From Salinibacterium sp. ZJ450 (lineage in GTDB: Bacteria; Actinomycetota; Actinomycetes; Actinomycetales; Microbacteriaceae), in assembly GCF_011751885.2 (NCBI RefSeq), contig NZ_CP061771.1, positions 372,001-436,000 on the forward strand: a DNA stretch of 64,000 nucleotides, given 5' to 3'. A model generated the notes under the pieces. The model ran no database searches, was not told the DNA's origin, and saw only the letters and a program-made list of their open reading frames with translations. The position numbers and the translations under genes are program-made. Every line of letters starts with the position of its first letter. Position 1 is the stretch's first letter. Shown here one piece after another: positions 46,806-54,551 of this stretch.

Positions 46806-47801
46806 ATGATGCCGACCACCAACCCAAATCCGCCGTTCACGCTCACCCGCGCCAGCCATGTCTCGCTCGCGGTGACGGATCTGGAGGCCAGCCGCGACTT
46901 CTACCGCGACGTGATCGGCCTCGTCGTGACGGAATCGACCGACGACGCTGTATATCTGCGGGGACTCGAAGAGTCGGCGCACCACAGCCTGGTGCTCGAG
47001 CGAGCGGATGAGGCCAAGGCGCTGCGCGTCGGGCTGCGCGTGCGGACCGACGCGGACGTCACCGCCGCCGAGAAGTACTTCGCCGCCACCGGGATCGAGC
47101 ACGAGCGAGTCGAAAAACCCCATCAGGGTCCGACGCTCCAGTTCCGCGACGCCGTCGGCACCCACATGGAGCTCACCTCGTCGATGGACCTGGTGCCGCG
47201 GAAGATGCAGAACTTCAACGAGTTCGTCGCGGGGGCCCCGCAACGGCTCGACCACTTCCAGGTGGTCACGCACGATGTTCAGGGCGCCACCGATTTTTGG
47301 ACGGGGCTGGGCATGCGCATGGCCGAATACACGGCCAAAGACGGCACCGACGAGCTTTGGGGAACCTGGATGGAGGTCAAAGGCAACACCCACGACCTCG
47401 TGTTCACCAACGGTCAAGGGCCCCGGCTGCACCACTTCGCCTACACGGTCCCGGACGCCACCGCGCTGCTGCACGCCGCGGACGTCGCCGGCGCGCTCGG
47501 CTTCGGGGAAGAGATCGACCGGGGTCCCGGCCGACACGGAATCAGCAACGCGCTCTTCCTCTACCTGCGCGACCCCGACCAGCACCGGATCGAACTGTTC
47601 ACCACGCACTATCAATTCATCGATCTGGAAGAGGTTCCGATCAGATGGGATATCAGCAACCCGCGGCGCGCCCAGCTGTGGGGCATGCCGGCCTCGCGCC
47701 GCTGGTTCTTTGAAGCCAGCGAGTTCCCGCACGAGCCCGTGCACCAGCCGCTGCTGCACGCGTCGCCCGCCACGCTCGAGGACTACCTCGGTGTCCACTG
47801 A
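46806..47801 (+). CDS. hpaD: Extradiol dioxygenase, homoprotocatechuate 2,3-dioxygenase type
   Basis: Ring-cleaving type I extradiol dioxygenase of 331 residues with two vicinal-oxygen-chelate domains. Metal ligands are the His of RLDHFQ (about 150), a His of RLHHFAY (209 or 210) and the Glu of HRIELF (263). The C-terminal pattern RGPGRHGISNALFLYLRDP and later WDI, WG-x-P and W-FFEAS closely follow the Brevibacterium/Arthrobacter homoprotocatechuate enzymes, including W, H and R second-sphere residues. Metal may be Fe(II) or Mn(II). The product would be 5-carboxymethyl-2-hydroxymuconic semialdehyde. Confidence 0.87.
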   Translation: MMPTTNPNPPFTLTRASHVSLAVTDLEASRDFYRDVIGLVVTESTDDAVYLRGLEESAHHSLVLERADEAKALRVGLRVRTDADVTAAEKYFAATGIEHERVEKPHQGPTLQFRDAVGTHMELTSSMDLVPRKMQNFNEFVAGAPQRLDHFQVVTHDVQGATDFWTGLGMRMAEYTAKDGTDELWGTWMEVKGNTHDLVFTNGQGPRLHHFAYTVPDATALLHAADVAGALGFGEEIDRGPGRHGISNALFLYLRDPDQHRIELFTTHYQFIDLEEVPIRWDISNPRRAQLWGMPASRRWFFEASEFPHEPVHQPLLHASPATLEDYLGVH

Positions 47802-48510
47802 GCCCGGCGGGCTCGGCACGCTCCGGCCCGAGTTGCGCGCGAAGCTCGAAATGGCACCGGTCGCTGGCCTGTCCGCACAACTGCGCAAGCGCGGCCTGAA
47901 CAACATGACCATCGACGGCGTGCGCCCGGTGCATCCGGAGGCCAAATTGGTCGGCACCGCCAAGACGCTGCGCTTCCTGCCCAGCCGCGAAGACCTCTTC
48001 GCCAGCCACGGCGGCGGCTACAACGCGCAGAAGCGCGCGTTCGACGAGGTCGAAGACGGCGAGGTCATCGTAATCGAGGCACGCGGCGAGGTCGGATCCG
48101 CCACCCTGGGTGACATTCTCGCCATCCGGGCGCACAGCCGTGGGGCCGCGGGCATTGTCACCGATGGGGGCATCCGTGACTACGACGCGGTCGCGGCGGT
48201 GGGCATTCCGCTGTATTCGCAGGGCGCACACCCGGCCGTGCTGGGCCGCAAGCATGTGCCGTGGGAGGCCGACGTGACGATCGGATGCGGCGGCACCATC
48301 GTGCAGCCCGGCGACGTCATCGTCGGCGACGCCGACGGCGTGATCGTCATTCCGCCCGGAATCGCCGAGGAAGTCGTCGACGCGACGCTCGCCCAGGAAG
48401 ACGAAGACGCCTGGATCGCGCGACGCGTCGCGGAAGGGCACCCGATCGAGGGGCTGTTCCCGATGAACGCAGACTGGCGTGCACGGTTCGACGTGGAGCG
48501 CGAGCGGTGA
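47791..48510 (+). CDS. RraA-like protein (aldolase/decarboxylase family)
   Basis: The 239-residue product belongs to the RraA/HMG-aldolase fold: GSATLGDILAIRAHSRGAAGIVTDGGIRD holds the expected active-site Arg and Asp. Despite the family name it is unlikely to regulate RNase E here. Set between ring cleavage and hydratase genes, it may be a 2-oxo acid decarboxylase or isomerase in the pathway; this is inference. The GTG start lies inside the end of hpaD (11 bp overlap). Confidence 0.85.
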   Translation: MSTEPGGLGTLRPELRAKLEMAPVAGLSAQLRKRGLNNMTIDGVRPVHPEAKLVGTAKTLRFLPSREDLFASHGGGYNAQKRAFDEVEDGEVIVIEARGEVGSATLGDILAIRAHSRGAAGIVTDGGIRDYDAVAAVGIPLYSQGAHPAVLGRKHVPWEADVTIGCGGTIVQPGDVIVGDADGVIVIPPGIAEEVVDATLAQEDEDAWIARRVAEGHPIEGLFPMNADWRARFDVERER

Positions 48511-49301
48511 CCGGGATGCTGGACAGCCAGACCATTGCCGCGATCGCCGACGAGCTCGCCGCGGCCGAGCGCGACCGCACGACCGTGCCGCTGCTGACCG
48601 CACGGTATCCCGGCATGGCGGTCGAGGACTCGTACGCGGTGCAGAACGAGTGGCGCCGCCGCGGCATCGCCGAGGGCCGCCGACTCGTCGGTCGCAAGAT
48701 TGGCCTGACATCGAAAGTGATGCAGGTCGCGACCGGAATCAGCGAGCCGGACTACGGCGCGATCTTCGCCGACGCCGTGTTCGAGAACGGTTCGGTCATC
48801 GAACACGATCGGTTCTCGAACGTGCGCATCGAGGTGGAGCTGGCGTTCGTGCTGGCCGAACCGCTGGAAGGCCCAAACGTCACGGTGTTCGACGTGCTGA
48901 GGGCAACGGAATACGTCGTGCCGGCGCTCGAGATCCTGTCGTCGCGGATCGAGATGCCCGGCCGCACGATCGTCGACACGATCAGCGACAACGCCGCGTT
49001 CGGTGGCCTGATTTACGGCGGCAACCCGGTCACGGTCTCCGAGGTCGACCTGCGCTGGGTTTCCGCGCTGCTCTACCGCAATGAGACCATCGAGGAGTCC
49101 GGTGTTGCTGCCGCCGTGCTGAACCATCCCGCGACCGGGGTGGCCTGGCTGGCGAATAAGCTCGCGCAGCATGGGGACCGGCTTGAAGCCGGCGAGATCG
49201 TGCTCGCCGGTTCGTTCACCCGGCCGATGTGGGTGGAGAAGGGCGACACCGTGCTCGCCGACTACCGTGAACTGGGGACCATCTCATGCCGATTCATCTG
49301 A
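48507..49301 (+). CDS. hpaH: 2-oxo-hept-3-ene-1,7-dioate hydratase (HpaH family)
   Basis: Hydratase of the fumarylacetoacetase-like 2-keto-4-pentenoate hydratase family, 264 residues with a GTG start in a GTGA overlap; an ATG 9 bp later is the alternative. Conserved parts are [13 protein letters not shown], the metal-binding [10 protein letters not shown] (two Glu) and [12 protein letters not shown]. It would add water to the enoate intermediate before aldol cleavage. It ends 16 bp inside hpaI. Confidence 0.9.
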   Translation: MTGMLDSQTIAAIADELAAAERDRTTVPLLTARYPGMAVEDSYAVQNEWRRRGIAEGRRLVGRKIGLTSKVMQVATGISEPDYGAIFADAVFENGSVIEHDRFSNVRIEVELAFVLAEPLEGPNVTVFDVLRATEYVVPALEILSSRIEMPGRTIVDTISDNAAFGGLIYGGNPVTVSEVDLRWVSALLYRNETIEESGVAAAVLNHPATGVAWLANKLAQHGDRLEAGEIVLAGSFTRPMWVEKGDTVLADYRELGTISCRFI

Positions 49302-50089
49302 AACCGACCCTGCGCGATGCGCTTCACGCCGCAACCCGCCCCCTGGCCGGGATCTGGGTGTGCTCGGGCAGCCCGCTCGCCGCCGAGATCGTGGCCGGAT
49401 CCGGGATCGACTGGCTGCTGATCGACCAGGAACACGGGCCGAACGATCTGCAATCCACCCTGTCCCAGCTGCAAGCCGTGGCCGCGTATCCGGTGACGCC
49501 GGTCGTACGAGTGCCGTCGGGCGACGTGGTCATGATCAAGCAGGTGCTCGATCTCGGCGCGCAGAATCTGCTCGTGCCGATGGTCTCCTCGGCCGAGCAG
49601 GCGGAAGAGATCGTGCGCGCGGTGCGTTATCCGCCGCGCGGGGTGCGGGGAGTGGGCTCGGCGCTCGCGCGGTCGGCGCGGTGGAACCGGGTTGAGGACT
49701 ACCTCACGGAGGCCGACCGCTACCTGTCGCTGTTCGTGCAGATCGAGACCATCGGCGGGGTGGAAGCCGCGGCGGAGATTGCCGCCGTCGACGGGGTCGA
49801 CGGGGTGTTCGTCGGGCCGTCGGACCTCGCCGCGTCGATGGGCGTGATCGGTCAGCAGACGCATCCCGACGTGGTGGCGGCCGTGCTGCGCGCCTTCGAC
49901 GCGGTGCGCTCGGCGGGCAAGCCTGTCGGCGTCAACGCGTTCGATCCGGCCGTGGCGCAGTCCTACCTCGACGCTGGCGCCGCATTCGCGCTCGTCGGCG
50001 CGGACGTTTCGATGCTGGCCAGGGGTTCGGAAGGTTTGGCCGCCCGGTTCGGGTCGACAGCGGAGGATCGCGAGCGCGGATCCTATTGA
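49286..50089 (+). CDS. hpaI: HpcH/HpaI-family aldolase
   Basis: Class II pyruvate-type aldolase of 267 residues. The catalytic His is in LIDQEHGPND, the metal-binding Glu in VQIETIGGVE, and the Asp in FVGPSDLAASMG. In the homoprotocatechuate route it releases pyruvate and succinic semialdehyde. It is the last structural gene of the LysR-linked operon. A similar enzyme for another 4-hydroxy-2-oxo acid cannot be excluded. Confidence 0.92.
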   Translation: MPIHLKPTLRDALHAATRPLAGIWVCSGSPLAAEIVAGSGIDWLLIDQEHGPNDLQSTLSQLQAVAAYPVTPVVRVPSGDVVMIKQVLDLGAQNLLVPMVSSAEQAEEIVRAVRYPPRGVRGVGSALARSARWNRVEDYLTEADRYLSLFVQIETIGGVEAAAEIAAVDGVDGVFVGPSDLAASMGVIGQQTHPDVVAAVLRAFDAVRSAGKPVGVNAFDPAVAQSYLDAGAAFALVGADVSMLARGSEGLAARFGSTAEDRERGSY

Positions 50090-50126
50090 CCAGCGTGTTC
50101 GGCTAACCGGGTTGTCGGGACAGGTA

Positions 50127-50142
50127 TTACAGCCGTCTGCGT
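50127..50142. promoter_or_regulatory. Imperfect MarR site upstream of the marR gene
   Basis: TTACAGCCGTCTGCGT matches 10 of 16 positions of the perfect palindrome found downstream of the gene (TTACAGATATCTGTAA), with the left half-site complete. It suggests autoregulation. Confidence 0.4.
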
Positions 50143-50217
50143 CATTTGTCGGCATGTTCAACCTAGGATGGTGTGCGGCGTCACCACGCCCAGGAACCAA
50201 CGCCTCAGGAGGAAACC

Positions 50218-50715
50218 GTGTCCGCGACATCCGATAATCAAGGCGGATTCTCCTGGGAGGACGGCCTGCCCTACATCCTGTGGCGAACCCAGAATGCGGT
50301 ACACCGCTGCCTGCAGGATGCGATCAAAGACCTCGGCGTCACCGTGACCCAGCTCGGCCTGGCCGTGCACCTGCACAAGCTCGGCCCGCTCTCGGCCTCC
50401 GACCTCGCCCGGGGGATTCACATCACCCCGCAGAGCGTGGCCACCGCGCTGGCCCGCCTCGATGCGATCGGCTGGGTGGATCGCCAGCCGCACCCGGTGC
50501 ACGGCCGGGTCGTGCTGTTCAACATCTCGGAGCGCGGACTCGACGGCGTGCGTGAGGGCTCCGCGCGCATGGCAGCCGTCACGGAACGGGTGACGGGTGT
50601 CATGTCCGACGGCGGCGCGGAGGCCGTGGTTCGCGAGCTGCGCCGCGTCCTGCTGGAGCTGGAAGGCAGCGACCGGCCGATGGAACTGCTCTGGCCGATC
50701 CGTAACACCCTCTGA
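50218..50715 (+). CDS. MarR-family transcriptional regulator
   Basis: Winged-helix repressor of 165 residues with a GTG start and an ideal AGGAGG box. The recognition region is LSASDLARGIHITPQSVATALARLDAIGWVDR and the wing is PHPVHGRVVLFNISERG. It lies between the hpa operon and a siderophore-interacting protein gene. A perfect palindromic site follows it, so the latter gene is the most likely target. Confidence 0.92.
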   Translation: MSATSDNQGGFSWEDGLPYILWRTQNAVHRCLQDAIKDLGVTVTQLGLAVHLHKLGPLSASDLARGIHITPQSVATALARLDAIGWVDRQPHPVHGRVVLFNISERGLDGVREGSARMAAVTERVTGVMSDGGAEAVVRELRRVLLELEGSDRPMELLWPIRNTL

Positions 50716-50720
50716 CGCAT

Positions 50721-50736
50721 TTACAGATATCTGTAA
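50721..50736. promoter_or_regulatory. Perfect palindromic operator upstream of the SIP gene
   Basis: TTACAGATATCTGTAA, a 16 bp perfect palindrome of the size MarR dimers bind, 46 bp before the SIP start. It stands out as AT-rich in GC-rich surroundings. Confidence 0.75.
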
Positions 50737-50781
50737 TAGTGTGAGCTGTATCAAAAACCTCCTCATTTGGAAGGAACGGCC

Positions 50782-51633
50782 ATGCCGACCCACCGCTTCG
50801 TTGTGACCGCGACCTCCTGGGTCACCCCCTCGCTTCGGCGGGTGCAGTTGCACACCTCAGACCTCTCTGCCTTCGCCGAGAGTTCGTTCACCGACCGGTA
50901 CGTGAAGCTGGTCTTCCCCAAACCCGGCGTGGACTACCCGGACCAGATCGATGCGCGGGCCCTCCGCGGCATCCTTCCGCCCGAGCAGCTGCCGGATGTG
51001 CGCACCTACACCGCGTTGAACCCCGACCCCGAGGCGGGAACGATCGACATCGACTTCGTCGTGCACGGCGACGAGGGCATCGCCGGCCCCTGGGCCGCGT
51101 CCGCCGAGGTCGGCGACATCCTGATTGCGAACGGGCCGGGCGGCGCCTACCGGCCAGACCCGACGGCGGACTGGCATCTGCTGGTCGGCGACGAGTCGGC
51201 GATCCCGGCGGTCTCGGCGGCGCTCGCGGCACTGCCCCACGACGCGGTGGCGCGGGTGGTTGTGCTGGTCGAAACGGGAGCCCATGAGCCGCAGCTGTCG
51301 CTGCCGGCGGACGGAACCGTCACGTTCGTGCACCGCAACAGCGCGGCGGATGGTGCCCTCGAGGCTGCCGTCCGCGCGGTGGAGTGGCTGGACGGGCGGG
51401 TTCAGGCGTTTGTGCACGGCGAGGCGGAAGAGATCATGAAGGGTGTGCGGCCGTACCTCCGCACCGAGCGCGGCCTCGACCGCGACCAGCTGTCGATCTC
51501 GGGCTACTGGCGCCGCGGCCGCACCGAAGACGGCTTCCGGGAGTGGAAGTCGGAGTTCGCCCGTGCAGACGGCGACGAGCCTCGTGCGGATGGCCACTCA
51601 TCCCGGAGACCGCTCGCCCCAGCGCTGCGCTGA
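50782..51633 (+). CDS. Siderophore-interacting protein (FAD ferric reductase)
   Basis: NAD(P)H:flavin-type ferric reductase of 283 residues. The N-terminal FAD barrel has VRTYTALNPDPEAGTIDIDF (RxYT motif for flavin), HGDEGIAGPWA and IANGPGGAYRPD; the C-terminal part has LVGDESAIPAVSAAL and SISGYWRRGRTEDGFREWK, typical of SIP proteins. It reduces Fe(III) bound to siderophores in the cytoplasm. An AAGGAA box precedes the ATG. The likely regulator is the adjacent MarR protein. Confidence 0.93.
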   Translation: MPTHRFVVTATSWVTPSLRRVQLHTSDLSAFAESSFTDRYVKLVFPKPGVDYPDQIDARALRGILPPEQLPDVRTYTALNPDPEAGTIDIDFVVHGDEGIAGPWAASAEVGDILIANGPGGAYRPDPTADWHLLVGDESAIPAVSAALAALPHDAVARVVVLVETGAHEPQLSLPADGTVTFVHRNSAADGALEAAVRAVEWLDGRVQAFVHGEAEEIMKGVRPYLRTERGLDRDQLSISGYWRRGRTEDGFREWKSEFARADGDEPRADGHSSRRPLAPALR

Positions 51634-51752
51634 GGCTCGGTAGCGGCCGGCCCGGTTGCTAGGTCGAGGCGTCACGAGGGCACGCGACATCCGCTCTCTC
51701 TATGGTGTTGCCGGTTTGGAGCGCTACCCGCGCGCACGAGACAATAGGAGAT

Positions 51753-53189
51753 ATGGCCTACCAGTTTGAGCGCAAGCAACGGATCGCAGTACTCGGTGGA
51801 GGGCCAGGCGGATACGAAGCCGCGCTCGCGGGTGCGCAACTCGGCGCCGAGGTCACGCTGATCGAGCGGACCGGGGTCGGCGGGTCGGCCGTGCTGACGG
51901 ATGTTGTTCCGTCGAAGTCGCTCATCGCCACCGCGGAGGCGGCAACCGCGATCACCGAGGCGACCGAGCTGGGCGTGCAGTTCTTCACCAGAACGGATGA
52001 CGGACGCCCGGTGCGCCCGGAGGTCGCCGTGAATCTCTCCGCGGTCAATCAGCGGCTGTTGCGGCTGGCACGGAGCCAGTCCGAGGACATGAAGAAGCTA
52101 CTCACCCGCTCCGGCGTGCGCATCGTGCAGGGCGAGGGGCGCCTCGAGGGCCCGAACCGCATCGTCGTCTCCACGGCGAAGGGCAAGACCGGCACCGACT
52201 TCGACGCCGTCGACGCCGACACCATCGTGGTGTCGGTGGGCGCCAGCCCGCGCGTGCTCGAGTCGGCGAAGCCCGACGGTGAGCGCATCCTCACCTGGAC
52301 CCAGCTGTACAACCTGAAGGCCACCCCTGAGCACCTGATCGTGGTCGGCTCCGGTGTCACCGGCGCGGAGTTCGCGTCGGCGTACCGGGCGCTCGGCGCG
52401 GAGGTCACCCTGATCTCCAGCCGCGACCAGGTGCTGCCCGGCGAGGACGCCGACGCCGCCGCGGTGATCGAGAATGTCTTCACCCGCAACGGCATGACCG
52501 TGCTGTCGAAGAGCCGTGCGGCATCCGTCACCCGCACCAAGGACGGCGTGGTCGCCACCCTCTCCGACGGACGCACCGTCGAGGGCTCGCACTGTCTGAT
52601 GGCGGTCGGCGCGATCCCGAACACCGCGGGCATCGGGCTGGAGGAGGCCGGGGTGCAGATGACCGAGTCCGGTCACATCCGCGTCAACCGGGTCGCGCGC
52701 ACCTCGATGCCGATGATCTACGCCGCCGGAGACTGCAGCGACTTCCTGCCGCTGGCCTCGGTCGCGTCGATGCAGGGCCGCACCGCCGTCTACCACGCGA
52801 TGGGCGACGCGGTGAACCCCACCGAGCTGCGCAACGTCACCTCGAACATCTTCACCCAGCCCGAGATTGCCACGGTCGGCTGGTCGCAGAAGCAGATCGA
52901 AGAGGGCCTCGTGCGGGGCATGATCTACAAGCTGCCGCTGTCGGAGAACCCGCGCGCCAAGATGATGGGCATCAAGGACGGTTTCGTGAAGCTGTTCGCC
53001 AGCTCGGGGTCCGGCGCCGTGATCGGTGGCGTCGTGGTGGCGCCGAAGGCATCCGAGCTGATCCTGCCGATCGCCATCGCGATCGAGCACCGGCTGACGG
53101 TGGATGAGGTGGCGCTGGCGTTCGCGGTGTACCCGTCGCTGTCGGGCAGCATCACGGATGCCGCGCGGGCGATGCATATCGTGAACTAG
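51753..53189 (+). CDS. lpdA: LpdA-type NAD(P)H:quinone oxidoreductase (dihydrolipoamide-dehydrogenase fold)
   Basis: Two-dinucleotide-fold flavoprotein of 478 residues. FAD motif GGGPGGYEAAL near residue 14, NAD(P) motif VGSGVTGAEFASA, GDCS FAD loop and a normal dimerisation domain. Where true dihydrolipoamide dehydrogenases have the CxxxxC redox disulfide, this reads GVGGSAVLTDVVPSK with neither Cys. It resembles mycobacterial LpdA (Rv3303c), which reduces quinones. It is therefore not a lipoamide enzyme. A TAGGAG box precedes the ATG. Confidence 0.88.
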   Translation: MAYQFERKQRIAVLGGGPGGYEAALAGAQLGAEVTLIERTGVGGSAVLTDVVPSKSLIATAEAATAITEATELGVQFFTRTDDGRPVRPEVAVNLSAVNQRLLRLARSQSEDMKKLLTRSGVRIVQGEGRLEGPNRIVVSTAKGKTGTDFDAVDADTIVVSVGASPRVLESAKPDGERILTWTQLYNLKATPEHLIVVGSGVTGAEFASAYRALGAEVTLISSRDQVLPGEDADAAAVIENVFTRNGMTVLSKSRAASVTRTKDGVVATLSDGRTVEGSHCLMAVGAIPNTAGIGLEEAGVQMTESGHIRVNRVARTSMPMIYAAGDCSDFLPLASVASMQGRTAVYHAMGDAVNPTELRNVTSNIFTQPEIATVGWSQKQIEEGLVRGMIYKLPLSENPRAKMMGIKDGFVKLFASSGSGAVIGGVVVAPKASELILPIAIAIEHRLTVDEVALAFAVYPSLSGSITDAARAMHIVN

Positions 53190-53200
53190 GGCGGTCCGGG

Positions 53201-53240
53201 GGGTCCATCCCCGTCCATCCCGGTCCATCCCGAACCATGC
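53201..53240. repeat. 10 bp tandem repeat
   Basis: Three successive 10 bp units (GGGTCCATCC, CCGTCCATCC, CGGTCCATCC) and a degenerate fourth (CGAACCATGC), 12 bp after the lpdA stop. Confidence 0.8.
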
Positions 53241-53288
53241 GGGGCCCAGCGGGCGGCCGGCAGGCTAACGACATCCGTTCACGGCGAA

Positions 53289-53354
53289 CAATGCGGGGTT
53301 TCTCACACCATGCGGGGCTACGTAGCCCCGCGCGGTGTGAGAAACCCCGCATTG
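53289..53354. repeat. Palindromic intergenic repeat, family 1, copy B
   Basis: The best copy: 66 bp, centred on TACGTA (53319-53324), palindromic except for a 2 bp mismatch. Arms read CAATGCGGGGTTTCTCACAC and its complement. Compared with copy A, a T-A pair in the outer stem has become G-C, a compensated change that keeps pairing. Confidence 0.88.
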
Positions 53355-53381
53355 TTTGACCGGTGCAGCGGCCAGGGCGAG

Positions 53382-53407
53382 TTATCCACAGCGGTGGATT
53401 GTCCACA
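53382..53407 (+). promoter_or_regulatory. Two DnaA-box sequences in tandem
   Basis: TTATCCACA (53382-53390) and TTGTCCACA (53399-53407) are in the same orientation, 17 bp start to start. The first is the consensus DnaA box and the second the common high-GC actinobacterial form. They lie 52 bp upstream of the AbiEi-like gene. No other origin features (AT-rich unwinding region, dnaA, dnaN) are present. Confidence 0.6.
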
Positions 53408-53458
53408 GGTGACGGATGTCGCGGCTCTGGGCCCCGGGACAGGGCCACTATCGGGGCC

Positions 53459-54415
53459 ATGACAGCCTCGGAGCCACTCCCATGGACGCAGCACCTCTTG
53501 CGGGTGCGGGATCTCGACCCGGTCGGTGGTCGGAACCCGTTCCTGGCGCGGGCGCTGAAGGGCGAGTTCGTGCGTGTGGTGCGCGGAATCTATGTGCGCG
53601 CGGACGTCTGGAGCCAACTCGACCGACACGCGCGTTACCGGGCGACGGTTAGGGCGGCCGCACTCGCTGCGGACCACGACCAGGTGTTCTCGCACCAGTC
53701 GGCGGCTGCGCTCTGGCGACTGCCCTGGGTGGGACAGTGGCCGACCCGTGTGCACGTTCTCACCGAACCCGCTGCCGGCGGGCGGTCCAATGGCTTCACG
53801 TTCCGGCACGGCGTCGGCGTGCCCGACGACGTCGAGGTGATCGACGGTCTCTCCGTGACATCCCTCGCGCGCACCGTCGTCGACCTGTCGGCGACCGCGT
53901 CATTCGGGCAGGCGGTTACCACGGCCGACGCTGCGCTGAGGCGCACCGCGCACCCTCGCGGCGACGTGCCGCGAACGTTCCTGAGCCGGGACGAACTGTT
54001 GGGCGAACTCCGCCGTATCCCACTTCAGCATGGGCAGAAGAAAGCGGAGCGGGTGATCATGTTCGCGAACGGCGCCGCGGATCGGCCCGGCGAGTCGATG
54101 AGCCGAGTGAGTATGCATCAGGCCGGGATCACCGCACCTCAGTTGCAGGTGCCGATCGCGGGGGCGAGTGGTCGCGTCTACATCGTCGACTTCTGGTGGC
54201 CGGAGTTCAATGTGATCGGCGAGTTCGACGGCGATTTCAAGTACACCGATCCGGAGTTTCTGCGCGGCAGGACGCCCCACCAGGTCCTGCTCGACGAGAA
54301 GGATCGTGAGGACGACTTACGCGCCACCGGCCGCGGGATGAGTCGGTGGAAGTGGGCGCTCGCCGTCTCGCCGCAGCGGCTGCGAGAGCACCTGCACCGG
54401 GCGGGCGTTCACTGA
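53459..54415 (+). CDS. AbiEi-like protein with C-terminal PD-(D/E)XK/DUF559-like nuclease domain
   Basis: The 318-residue product has an AbiEi-type N-terminal half (LKGEFVRVVRGIYVRAD, VFSHQSAAALWRLP, VTSLARTVVDL). The C-terminal half looks like a Vsr/DUF559 endonuclease fold: PGESMSR (Glu), IVDFWWPE (Asp), GEFDGDFKY (Glu, Lys), then a conserved RxxD/ATGRGMSRWKW region. Such fusions are frequent lone genes in actinobacteria; function is unknown. No AbiEii toxin gene is adjacent. It is bracketed by palindromic repeats B and C, with two DnaA boxes upstream. Confidence 0.75.
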   Translation: MTASEPLPWTQHLLRVRDLDPVGGRNPFLARALKGEFVRVVRGIYVRADVWSQLDRHARYRATVRAAALAADHDQVFSHQSAAALWRLPWVGQWPTRVHVLTEPAAGGRSNGFTFRHGVGVPDDVEVIDGLSVTSLARTVVDLSATASFGQAVTTADAALRRTAHPRGDVPRTFLSRDELLGELRRIPLQHGQKKAERVIMFANGAADRPGESMSRVSMHQAGITAPQLQVPIAGASGRVYIVDFWWPEFNVIGEFDGDFKYTDPEFLRGRTPHQVLLDEKDREDDLRATGRGMSRWKWALAVSPQRLREHLHRAGVH

Positions 54416-54464
54416 CGGGCTTCCGCTGACCAGCGTCCGCTAAGCCGGCCCCCCGCTGGACCAT

Positions 54465-54522
54465 GCGGGGTTTCTCACACGATGCGGTGCTACGTAGCGC
54501 CGCACGGTGTGAGAAACACCGC
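54465..54522. repeat. Palindromic intergenic repeat, family 1, copy C
   Basis: 58 bp, centred on TACGTA (54491-54496). Outer arms GCGGGGTTTCTCACAC and GTGTGAGAAACACCGC. It lies between the convergent AbiEi-like and acyl-CoA carboxylase genes. Confidence 0.87.
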
Positions 54523-54551
54523 GCGGTTGGGAAAGCCCGCGGTTGGGACAG

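Noticed and set aside
47791-48510. RraA as inhibitor of RNase E
   Set aside because: Family members outside gamma-proteobacteria are mostly metal-dependent aldolases or decarboxylases, and this gene is embedded in a catabolic operon.
53382-53407. Replication origin
   Set aside because: Only two DnaA boxes, with no AT-rich region and no dnaA, dnaN or gyrase genes nearby.
53459-54415. Complete AbiE toxin-antitoxin system
   Set aside because: There is no AbiEii nucleotidyltransferase gene on either side; the downstream gene is the acyl-CoA carboxylase alpha subunit.
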